This document shows positions 49,301-56,900 of a DNA stretch of 64,000 nt, piece by piece. A model generated the notes under the pieces. That model had not been told where the DNA came from. It made no database searches and saw nothing but the letters and a program-made list of their open reading frames with translations. Numbering within the stretch: the stretch's first letter is position 1; every line of letters begins with the position of its first letter. Both the position numbers and the translations under genes were made by a program. Origin of the DNA: Arthrobacter wenxiniae (GTDB lineage: Bacteria > Actinomycetota > Actinomycetes > Actinomycetales > Micrococcaceae); NCBI RefSeq assembly GCF_013376105.1, contig NZ_JAAMFM010000016.1, forward strand, positions 1-64,000, read 5' to 3'.

Positions 49301-51201
49301 CGGCCGTTGGCATTGGGGACATGTCGGGCGACGTGTTCGGCAACGGCCTGCTGCGGACCCGCCACGTCAAGCTCGTTGCGGCGTTCGACCACCGCGACAT
49401 CTTCCTGGATCCGAACCCCGAACCGGGTGCGGCCTTTGACGAGCGCCAGCGGCTCTACGACCTGCCCCGCTCGTCCTGGCAGGACTACAACAAGGAACTG
49501 ATCAGCGAAGGCGGCGGCGTCTACTCCCGCATGCTGAAGTCGATCCCCATCACCGAACAGGTGCGCACGGCCTTGGGACTGCCGGACGGCACGGTCAAGC
49601 TCAGCCCGCCTGAACTGCTCCGGGCAGTGCTCCTTGCCCCGGCCGACCTGCTTTACAACGGCGGCATCGGCACCTACATCAAGGCCAGCAGCGAAAGCAA
49701 CGCTGACGTGGGGGACAAGACCAACGACGCCATCCGAGTCGACGGCAGGGACCTCCGCGTGAAGGTCATCGGCGAAGGCGGAAACCTGGGCATGACCCAG
49801 CACGGCCGGGTTGAGGCGGCCCTGCACGGGGTCATCCTGAACACGGACGCCATCGACAACTCCGCCGGCGTGGACTGCTCCGACCATGAGGTCAACATCA
49901 AGATCTTCGTTGACCGCATGGTCGCAGCAGGGAAGATCGACCCGGACGAACGCGCCAACTTCCTGATGTCCATGACGGATGAGATCGGCCACCTGGTCCT
50001 CGAGGACAACATCGACCAGAACGTGCTGCTGCTCAACGACCGGCAGAAAGTGGTGGAATGGAGCCCCAGCTATGAACGGTTCATGGACTGGCTCGAGCAA
50101 CATGGCGACCTCGACCGCGCCATCGAGGCGCTGCCCACCAACGATGAACTCCACGAGCGGCTGCAGGGCGGACAGGGGCTGACGTCCCCCGAGCTTGCGG
50201 TGCTGGCCGCCTATGCCAAGATGGAACTGGCCACGGCGCTGTCCGGGAGCGACCTCGCCGACGACCCGTGGTTCAAGCGGACCCTGCGTCGTTACTTCCC
50301 GCAGGAAGTGGCGGCTCGCTTCGACGCGGAACTCGACACGCACCCCTTGCGCCGCGAGATCATTGCCACCGTGGTTGCCAATGACATGGTGAACCTGGGC
50401 GGGATCACCTTCGCCTTCCGGGCCATGGAGGAGTCCTCCGCGGACGAGGTCGCGATTGCCAAGGCCTTTGTGGCGCTGCATGAGATCTTCGACTTCGAGT
50501 CCATGACCAAGGCACTTCGCGAGTTGCCGCCGTCGTTTCCCACCGAACAGTGGTGCACCGTGCAGCTGGACATGCGCCGGCTGCTGGACCGCGCCCTGCG
50601 GTGGCTTGTCAACGAGAGCAGCGGCCAGCGCAGCATCGAAGAGGTCATCAGCCAGTTCAAACCCGTGGTTGCCTCCGTGGGCGGGCGTCTGGGCAGCTAC
50701 GTGCAGGGGGTCGACGCCGCCCGCGTCCAGTCCTGGTACGACCATGCCAAATCCTTTGACATGCCGGACACCCTGGGCCGGCAATGGGCGGAACTCTTTG
50801 AGTCCTTCCCGCTGCTGGACATCGCCAAGGTCAGCGGCGACATTGATGAGCCCGTGGACGACGTCGCCAGCGTCTACTACGCGCTCTACGACCGGTACGG
50901 CGTGGACGCCCTGCTGGAACGGATCACGGCGCTGCCCCGCAATGACCGCTGGCAGGCGCTGGCCCGTGCCGCCTTGCGCGACGACCTCTACGCCACCACG
51001 GCGGACATGACACGCAATGTCATGCACAGCACGGAGGGCGGCATGTCCACCGAGGACCGCATTGCGGCCTGGGAAGCGCAGAACAAGGAACAACTGGGCC
51101 GGGCCACCAAGATGTTTGCCGAAGTCAACGAACTTGAACAAGACGACATGGCGTCGTTGTCGGTAGCATTGAGGCTCTTGCGCTCAATTGTCCGGCGCTA
51201 G
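46321..51201 (+). CDS. gdh: NAD-specific glutamate dehydrogenase, 180-kDa class
   Basis: 1626 aa, the size of the large NAD-GDHs of Streptomyces and mycobacteria, which oxidise glutamate to 2-oxoglutarate and ammonium for catabolism. The N-terminal regulatory part has ACT-like segments (VYIVTDDMPFLVDSVSAEL). The catalytic core holds VHLRFGKVARGGLRWSDR and VKNAVIVPTGAKGGFFPK (substrate Lys), and the NAD domain holds GIGDMSGDVFGNGLL and KVIGEGGNLGMTQ. The helical C terminus is typical. GGAGG lies ten bases before ATG. Regulation of related enzymes by GarA/OdhI-type FHA proteins is known; none is here. Confidence 0.96.
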   Translation: MSSKSPTTGSLKDSTELGAGDQQFITDYYVQLSDEDRAAYQASTLNSRALTHRALASDRAPGTVKVEVLDERDASVVYIVTDDMPFLVDSVSAELVHQNRAIRLVTHPMFVVSRARGTNILAGIHKVPSHAGVASGDTATLPSFAHLIADGDNSPHLESWIAVEIDKADDEAKSRLVDGLIKVLGNVRAAVEDWPAMREKALSRAEVLATELAGEHISDIREAEDLLHWMDAGNFTFLGYREYDLIKQDGEDVLVNREGSGLGLLRDGSNHPTVQHLTITGRRKAREKRVLVITKANSRSTVHRAAYLDYIGIKSFDSQGNVNGEQRFIGLFSSAVYTGSVRNIPVVREKVDAVLRHFGFPPDSHSGKDLFAVLETYPRDELFQIETDQLIETAEGILRLQERRRTRLFLRPDIYGRFMSALIFIPRDRYTTAVRRRIEDELTRTFDAVSIDFEARMSESALARLFFRIRLSKDFIIPADLRSAELEQRLVMAARSWPEGIAQVLRETQPLEAAEHLAAKWSEAFPASYRVDFEVEDALEDIKRFEDFDTHYKQVGEAGGPAEECAPGMNVYLPDGALDGQQGDARVKLYMAHPQSLSQILPFFHNLGIEVIDERPFEIETADKRDFFLYDLGLKYPAGVDPLKTADLLTNAFGAATTGASESDLFDRLVLTEGMEWRQIVILRAYAKYLRQMGNTNSFGFIADTLLHNVAVTRALVELFEARFDPSAIDATRPERIAEVHGRLDAALEGVPTLDADRVLRTIANLVDATLRTNYYRGRDFLSLKLDPARITGLPFPRPMFEIWVYSPRVEGVHLRFGKVARGGLRWSDRREDFRTEVLGLVKAQTVKNAVIVPTGAKGGFFPKALPNPAADRGAWIAEGRESYKTFIRGLLDVTDNLVATADGEVVVPPENVVRHDADDTYLVVAADKGTASFSDTANAISAEYGFWLGDAFASGGSVGYDHKAMGITARGAWESVKRHFSEFDVDTQAEEFTAVGIGDMSGDVFGNGLLRTRHVKLVAAFDHRDIFLDPNPEPGAAFDERQRLYDLPRSSWQDYNKELISEGGGVYSRMLKSIPITEQVRTALGLPDGTVKLSPPELLRAVLLAPADLLYNGGIGTYIKASSESNADVGDKTNDAIRVDGRDLRVKVIGEGGNLGMTQHGRVEAALHGVILNTDAIDNSAGVDCSDHEVNIKIFVDRMVAAGKIDPDERANFLMSMTDEIGHLVLEDNIDQNVLLLNDRQKVVEWSPSYERFMDWLEQHGDLDRAIEALPTNDELHERLQGGQGLTSPELAVLAAYAKMELATALSGSDLADDPWFKRTLRRYFPQEVAARFDAELDTHPLRREIIATVVANDMVNLGGITFAFRAMEESSADEVAIAKAFVALHEIFDFESMTKALRELPPSFPTEQWCTVQLDMRRLLDRALRWLVNESSGQRSIEEVISQFKPVVASVGGRLGSYVQGVDAARVQSWYDHAKSFDMPDTLGRQWAELFESFPLLDIAKVSGDIDEPVDDVASVYYALYDRYGVDALLERITALPRNDRWQALARAALRDDLYATTADMTRNVMHSTEGGMSTEDRIAAWEAQNKEQLGRATKMFAEVNELEQDDMASLSVALRLLRSIVRR

Positions 51202-51208
51202 CTGAAGC

Positions 51209-51249
51209 GGCGGGGCGGCCGGTTGCCTGCGGGAACCGGCCGCCCCGCC
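51209..51249 (+). terminator. Hairpin terminator of gdh
   Basis: A perfect 16-bp GC-rich stem: arms 51209-51224 and 51234-51249, loop of nine bases, starting eight bases past the gdh stop and ending 24 bases before the pdtaS start. No T tract. It would also form in any read-through leader of pdtaS. Confidence 0.7.
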
Positions 51250-51273
51250 CACCCAATTCCGAAGGAGCCGCGC

Positions 51274-52749
51274 ATGGCCATCTTTGCCGACATGATCAGG
51301 GAGGGCGCTGATTTTGGGCCGGGGGATGCCGAATGGCTGCACCTGCTGGTGGGGGACTGGCAGCTGATTGCCGACCTTTCCTTCGCCGACCTCGCCCTGT
51401 GGTTTCCGCACCCGGACAAGGGCTACGTCGCCCTGGCGCATGTCCGCCCGTCCACCAGCCACACGATGTTCCACTCCGACTTTGTCGGCGAGGGGATCCG
51501 CCCGGAGCTGGACCCCCTGGTCCGTGCCGCCTGGCGCAGCCAGAACATCGAGCGCTCCAGTGAAACCGGCATCTGGAACGCCGACCTGGCCATGCGCGTG
51601 GAAGCGATCCCCATGGTGCGCAACGGCCGCACCCTGGCCGTCATCACCACCCACATGGACCTTTCCAGCTCGCGGATGCCCTCCCGGCTGGAACTGACCT
51701 ACCGCCAGTGCGCCTACGACCTGCTGAAGATGGGCACCCTGGGGCTGTGGCCCGACTTTGCCTCGCCCACCGGTTCACGGCGCGGTGCGCCCCGCGTGGG
51801 TGACGGCGTCCTGCGCCTGGACGTGGACGGAATTGTCCAGTATGCGAGCCCCAACGGGGTCTCCGCGTTCCGCCGCCTCGGCGACGGCGAGTCGCTGGAG
51901 GGCCGCTCCCTGGCGGAAGTGACCACCGGGCTGCTGAAGGACCGCCGCATGGTGGATGAGACGCTGCCGCTGGTGGTCACGGGGCGCATGCCGTGGCGCA
52001 CTGAAATTGAATCACGGGGCGTGAGCCTGTCCCTCCGGGCCATTCCGCTGCGCGACGCCACGGAACGCTTCGGCGCACTGGTGCTGTGCCGCGACGTTTC
52101 CGAACTGCGTCGCCGTGAGCAGGAACTTGTCACCAAGGATGCCACCATCCGGGAGATTCACCACCGGGTGAAAAACAACCTGCAAACTGTTGCAGCGCTG
52201 TTGCGGATGCAGTCCCGGCGGATGCACAGCGAAGAAGGGCGGCAGGGGCTGGAACAGGCCATGCGCCGCGTGTCCACGATCGCCCTGGTGCATGAAACGC
52301 TCTCCCAGGGCTTGGCGCAAAGCGTGGACTTTGACGAACTGATCGACCGGCAGTTCCGCCTCTCGGCCGAGGTGGCCTCCCCGTCGCAGCGCGTTCGCAC
52401 CGAACGTGCGGGGGCATTCGGCGAACTCCCCAGCGACTTTGCCACGCCCCTGGCACTGGTCATCAACGAACTTGTCACCAACGCGGTGGAGCACGGCCTG
52501 CAGGACCGCGAGGGCACTGTCTCCCTGACCGCCCGCCGCTATAAGAACGACGCCGGCGACGACGCCATTGCCGTCACCATCGCCGACGACGGCGTGGGCC
52601 TCCCGGAAGGGCACATCAGCGAAGGGCTGGGGCTGCAGATTGTGCGCACGCTGGTCACCAGCGAGTTGGGCGGCACCATTGAGTGGACCCCGCGCGAGGG
52701 CGGCGGCACCGCCGTGCTGCTGGACATGTCGCTGATCCGCCGCCACTGA
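51274..52749 (+). CDS. pdtaS: Sensor histidine kinase PdtaS
   Basis: 491 aa soluble kinase. GAF-like domain about 1-150 (YVALAHVRPSTSHTMF), PAS about 185-285 (DVDGIVQYASPNGVSAFRRLG), HisKA_2 with HH296-297 (IREIHHRVKNNLQTVAALLRMQ) and HATPase (ALVINELVTNAVEHG, GLGLQIVRTL). PdtaS phosphorylates the ANTAR RNA-binding regulator PdtaR, which acts by antitermination; pdtaR is not in the window. In mycobacteria the pathway responds to nitric oxide and copper. ATG 51274 follows AAGGAG. whiB1 lies next, as in M. tuberculosis, but here convergent. Confidence 0.93.
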   Translation: MAIFADMIREGADFGPGDAEWLHLLVGDWQLIADLSFADLALWFPHPDKGYVALAHVRPSTSHTMFHSDFVGEGIRPELDPLVRAAWRSQNIERSSETGIWNADLAMRVEAIPMVRNGRTLAVITTHMDLSSSRMPSRLELTYRQCAYDLLKMGTLGLWPDFASPTGSRRGAPRVGDGVLRLDVDGIVQYASPNGVSAFRRLGDGESLEGRSLAEVTTGLLKDRRMVDETLPLVVTGRMPWRTEIESRGVSLSLRAIPLRDATERFGALVLCRDVSELRRREQELVTKDATIREIHHRVKNNLQTVAALLRMQSRRMHSEEGRQGLEQAMRRVSTIALVHETLSQGLAQSVDFDELIDRQFRLSAEVASPSQRVRTERAGAFGELPSDFATPLALVINELVTNAVEHGLQDREGTVSLTARRYKNDAGDDAIAVTIADDGVGLPEGHISEGLGLQIVRTLVTSELGGTIEWTPREGGGTAVLLDMSLIRRH

Positions 52750-52754
52750 GCCGC

Positions 52755-52846
52755 CGCCGGTCGAGCTTGTCGCCGGTGGTCGAGCCTGTCGAGACCCAGG
52801 CGCCGGTCGAGCCTGTCGCCGGTGGTCGAGCCTGTCGAGACCCGGG
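52755..52846. repeat. Two 46-bp tandem units, GGTGGTCGAGCC family
   Basis: Units 52755-52800 and 52801-52846 differ at two positions. Each holds two copies of the core (CCGGTCGAGCTTGTCG/CCGGTCGAGCCTGTCG and GGTGGTCGAGCCTGTCGAGA). The array starts five bases after the pdtaS stop. Confidence 0.9.
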
Positions 52847-52979
52847 CAGCCGGCGGCGGCACCGTCCTGACGTGCAGCGGCGACCGGTTAAACAGCTGAC
52901 CCGCAGCGGCGGGCGAAGTCCCAGTGATTTTGTTGGACTTCGAACCCTGCTGCGGGTCGGCTGGCTGGTTTTCCGAGTC

Positions 52980-53228
52980 CTAGCTGGCGCGCCTGGCCCG
53001 TGCGGCCCGGCGCTTCATGGCGCGGCGCTCGTCTTCGCTCAGCCCGCCCCACACGCCGGCGTCCTGGCCGGACTCGATTGCCCACTTTAGACAGGTGTCA
53101 ATGACCGGACAACGACGGCACACGCTCTTTGCTTCCTCGATCTGCAACAAAGCCGGCCCGGTGTTTCCCACGGGGAAAAACAATTCCGGGTCCTTGTCAA
53201 GGCAGGCTGCGCGACTACGCCAGTCCAT
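52980..53228 (-). CDS. whiB1: WhiB1-type iron-sulfur transcription factor
   Basis: 82 aa from ATG 53228. The four [4Fe-4S] ligands are C9, C37, C40 and C46 (AAC, SVCRRCPVIDTC), followed by the GVWGG turn and the basic DNA-binding tail EDERRAMKRRAARARRAS. DPELFFPVGNTGPALLQIEEAK is WhiB1-specific; M. tuberculosis WhiB1 is 84 aa, essential, and nitric oxide-sensitive. A GTG at 53237 would sit only three bases from the GGAG, the ATG twelve; ATG is chosen by similarity. The leader carries a CRP-like palindrome and a terminator-like hairpin. Confidence 0.93.
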   Translation of the reverse strand: MDWRSRAACLDKDPELFFPVGNTGPALLQIEEAKSVCRRCPVIDTCLKWAIESGQDAGVWGGLSEDERRAMKRRAARARRAS

Positions 53229-53263
53229 GCTGATCACTCACTCCTTTGGAACGGAAGGCCGTT

Positions 53264-53279
53264 TGTGAAAAATTTCACG
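53264..53279. promoter_or_regulatory. CRP-like site upstream of whiB1
   Basis: TGTGA-N6-TCACG, nine of ten matches to the TGTGA-N6-TCACA consensus, 36-51 bases upstream of the whiB1 ATG. M. tuberculosis whiB1 is known to be controlled by the cAMP receptor protein Rv3676. Function here is inferred. Confidence 0.55.
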
Positions 53280-53293
53280 TTAGGCCACATAAG

Positions 53294-53317
53294 AAAGGGG
53301 CCGTTATCGGCCCCTTT
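53294..53317 (-). terminator. Terminator-like hairpin in the whiB1 leader
   Basis: Perfect ten-base arms AAAGGGGCCG (53294-53303) and CGGCCCCTTT (53308-53317), loop TTAT. On the minus strand it ends in CCCCTTTCTTATG, like an intrinsic terminator. It stands upstream of whiB1, so it may attenuate a long leader or end a small RNA. Confidence 0.6.
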
Positions 53318-53325
53318 AGGTCATC

Positions 53326-53349
53326 GAGTTAAGCGTGTCATGTTAACTC
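53326..53349. promoter_or_regulatory. GAGTTAA-N10-TTAACTC palindrome
   Basis: Seven-base perfect arms, 53326-53332 and 53343-53349, spacer ten. It lies in the divergent region between whiB1 and the 53472 gene; a dimeric regulator site is likely, factor unknown. Confidence 0.45.
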
Positions 53350-53438
53350 CATGTAAACAAGGGGTTGTGATGCTTTTGTTGGCCCGCGGCCATGAGCGAT
53401 GCGTCACACGAATGCCGCCCGCAGGCTCTCCAGCATGG

Positions 53439-53465
53439 TTGTTCCCCGACTATCTCCGGTAAGGT
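53439..53465 (+). promoter_or_regulatory. Probable leaderless promoter of the 53472 gene
   Basis: -10 TAAGGT (53460-53465) lies six bases before GTG 53472. A possible -35 TTGTTC (53439-53444) is 15 bases upstream, a short spacer. No Shine-Dalgarno. Confidence 0.5.
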
Positions 53466-53471
53466 GCAGTT

Positions 53472-53951
53472 GTGTCAAGACCTCCAGTGAACCCCGCAGA
53501 ACAGCCGGATCCAGGGCCGCGGGACAACACCGCGCCCGGCCCGCAGGGCAGTCCGGCGCGCCGGCCTCCCGGCGTCTATGTCATCTCCGGTGTGGTCGGG
53601 CTTCAGGCCGTGGCCCTGGCGGTGGCCGGTGTGGTCTTTACGGTTGCCGCGTTCACACAACCTTCCCTTTCCATTGCCGGCACTGTCTTCCTGATCGTGC
53701 TCGTTTTTGCCCTTGCCGCAGGGCTGGCCGCAGTTTCCGTCAACGCCTTCAAGGGGTTCCGCTGGACGCGGTCGGCGGCCTTTGTGTGGCAATTGCTCAC
53801 GGTGGCAATCGCGGTTCCCTCTTTGCTCAACGGCTCCACCGCTACGGGCCTGGTGCTGCTCCTGCCCGCCCTTGCCGTCATCTTTTACCTGTTCACGCCG
53901 AGGGTGGTCGAGTTTTCCTTGCGCGCCGGCGGCGGCCAGCCCCTTCTGTAG
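53472..53951 (+). CDS. Small four-helix membrane protein, unknown
   Basis: 159 aa from GTG 53472. A Pro-rich cytoplasmic N terminus (1-33) is followed by four hydrophobic helices at about 36-60, 66-88, 100-118 and 123-143, and a short tail (FTPRVVEFSLRAGGGQPLL). No family recognised; small actinobacterial membrane proteins of this kind are often only conserved hypotheticals. It ends 20 bases from the convergent FtsK-type gene. Confidence 0.75.
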   Translation: MSRPPVNPAEQPDPGPRDNTAPGPQGSPARRPPGVYVISGVVGLQAVALAVAGVVFTVAAFTQPSLSIAGTVFLIVLVFALAAGLAAVSVNAFKGFRWTRSAAFVWQLLTVAIAVPSLLNGSTATGLVLLLPALAVIFYLFTPRVVEFSLRAGGGQPLL

Positions 53952-53971
53952 CCGGGCTGTAGCCGCCTCGC

Positions 53972-56900
53972 TCAGGCCGCCCCGCGTTCAACGAACGGGA
54001 ACTGGAACCATTTGGTCCGGCCGCGGTCCACAAGGACGGCCCTCCCCGGTGGCTCCGACCCGGCAGTGTCAAGGCGCAGGCCGAACAACTCGCCATCCTG
54101 CGCCCTTGCCGGCCTGAGGACGATTCCCCGCTCCGCAGTGCGCAGGCCCCACTCAAGCGGAAGCCGGGCCAGCGTGGGCAGGTGGTTGGGCACAGCCACC
54201 AGGGCCGAGCGGCCGGCAGCCAGCGCCCGGGAGATGGCCTGGAGCGCCTCCGGCTGCAGCATGGTGGCATCGTCGGCCCACAGCATGCACTCCGGCGTCC
54301 GGTTCAGTTCCCGCACCGCCGCCATGAAGGTTGATTTTCCCGATCCGGGCCCGCCGAGGACCGGAAGGACGGCCCCAGGGGCGAGCAGGATGCTGATGGG
54401 CGCGCCGCAATCGCCGCCCAGGCCCAGGGCCAAGGCACAAGCGGCTCCTGTGCCTTCCGCCGCGGAAGTCCCGGACGCCGCGGAAGTCCCGGCGCCGGCG
54501 GCGGCACCCGTCCGCAGCCCGGACATGGCGCGTCTGACATCGTCCAAGGTGAGCGACTCGGGCAGGTCCCTGACGAGGACGGGTGGGGTCGCGGCCCGCC
54601 CGTCCCGCAGGGACAAGGGCCCCCGGTGCTCTTGACCGGCCCGGCCAAGCTGGGCCAGATGGGGCTCGTCGGGCGCTCCCCGGGCGGCGGCGGCGTTCAT
54701 TGGGCCGTAGAGGACAGCCCTGCCAGGCAGGGGCACGGACCGTGGACTGGGCGGCCACATGAGCCTGGATTCGGCACTGGCACCGAACGGCAGGAACATG
54801 CGGTTGGGGACGGCCGCCATGAACGGTGCGGTGAGCAATTCGCGGTCCCCGCCCAGAACCACGGCCACATTGGGGCGGCAGTGGCGCACCAGGGCGGCGG
54901 CGGAATCCTCGGCCCAGGGCCAGGGGCTGGACCGGAAGGCGGCCACCCACCGTCCCCAATCGCTGACAAACACTGCCACGGGTGCCTCCGTGGAGGTGGC
55001 CACCTCGGACAGGCGCAAGAGCAGGCGCGCCGCGGTGCGCAGAACCGCTGGCGTTGCACAGCCGCCCACACCAGGCCGGTGCGAGAGGTTCTCCATCGAC
55101 CCGTCACCGTCCAGGATGTAGACATGCTGCCTGGACGCAGCGGCCCGGCCCGCATTTGAGTCCAGCAGCCGCGCCGCGAGGAGGCCAACCGCTGATGAGG
55201 AGGCAGCACGGGTGCCGACGCATGCCACATGCGAGTGGAGCGAAGGCGACCACGTCAGGGGCTCCAGCGATTGGCGTTCGGGCACGTCCACCATCCCCAC
55301 CAGCACTGCGTCCTCCCCGCGTCCCCCGACTGCCGCATGCTGTCCGCGTCGCCGGATCCGGGCCCAGGTCCCATCCTCGGCGTCGCCGGTCCCGGCGTCG
55401 CCGCCTGGCAGCCCCGGCAGGGCGGGCAGGTCAAGTTCGCGGGGCAGCTCGGGCGCCACGACGGCCGGTGCCGCCGTCCATGCAGCCAGCGCGTTGCTGT
55501 TGCCCCTGGGCCGCGCCTCGGTGTCTTGGTCCGGCCAAGGAGGGCCGTCTGGCTTGGTCCGTACCGCCGCTGCGGCGTCCGCCGGGCCCGGGCGTGGCGG
55601 GCCGGACAGCATCTGCCATGCGGCCGCGAGGACACCGGCCACGGCGTCAATGTCACTTTCCGGCAGGCTTGGAGCCGCCACGCCGCCGTCTGTCCTGGCG
55701 GCCCGCGCTGCAGCGGGACCGGGCGGTCCCGCAGGCTCCGGTTGTCCTCCGGCATGACCTGGCGCCGCGTCGGCAGCCTGCGCCCGCAGCAAGTCGGCAG
55801 CGGGAACTGCGCGGGGGGCCAGGCTGCTGGGGGGTGCCGGCAGCCGGAGTGTGGCGCTCTGGAACGGGGTGGGCCGGCCCCCGGCGCGGCTGATATAGGC
55901 ACGCCCCGGGGTGTCAACGGCAATAAAGGCCGCCGCCGCAGACCCTATGACGTCCTGGGAGTCATAGGTGGTTTGGACGCGCAGGCAGACGGAGGAGGTG
56001 ACGTTGGCACGGATGTCCGGGCTGATGGCGCCCTGCGGCCGCTGAGTTGCCATGACGAGGTGGATTCCCAGCGACCGGCCCACGGCAGCGAGGCGCATGA
56101 GTTGGTTCATGGCGTCGGGGTACTGGTCCACCAGCACCCGGAACTCGTCTATGACGATGACCAGGTGTGCCATGCCTGCGCCTCCCGGGAGGACCGTGCC
56201 GGCCCGGAAGGTGTTGGCATCGGCTGACTCGACCCGGCCCAGGACTGCCTCGCGCCGATGGACCTCGGCACGCAGGGATGCAAGCAGCCGGTCCAGGCCA
56301 CCGCCGTCGAGGTCGGTGACGAGGGCTGACGTGTGGGGGAATTTCCGCAACGGGCCCAGCCCCGCTCCGCCCTTGAAGTCAACGAGAATGAACTGCAGGT
56401 CTGTGGGGGAGTGGGCTGCGGCGAGGCCACCGACCAGCGTCCGAAGAAACTCCGACTTCCCCGAGCCCGTCGTGCCGCCCACCAGCAGGTGCGGGCCGTC
56501 GTCAACAAAACTGAACATTTCATGGCCTGCGGGCGACCGGCCGACCGGCACCGGCCTGAGGGGGCCGCCCAGGTTTGTCCTCCACTGTTGGGCCACACCC
56601 TCCGGACTGCGGCCTTGCGGCGGCGGGACGCAACAGGCACCCAAGGGAAGGGCCTCCGGTTCCGGTTTTTTTCCTGAAGCGCCCCGGGACCGGGCGTACC
56701 GGTCAAAAATCGCGGCAGGCACCCCGTCCGGGACAAATGCGAGGCCGCCAACGTGCCCCACAGCGCCGTTGCCCGCAGGGTGCAGCTGCACCTCGCGGGG
56801 TCCGGGGCCTCCAGGGCTGGTTTGCGGGGAGAAGTTAATGGACGGCAGGTGCGGAAATTGTGCGAGGAGCACGCCGGGCTGTGCGAGGAATGACACGAGC

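Noticed and set aside
46294-51141. A 1615-codon open frame on the minus strand across gdh
   Set aside because: It is antisense to a clear NAD-GDH; long antisense frames are normal in high-GC DNA, and its translation is low-complexity, rich in Gly/His/Val/Gln with no family motifs.
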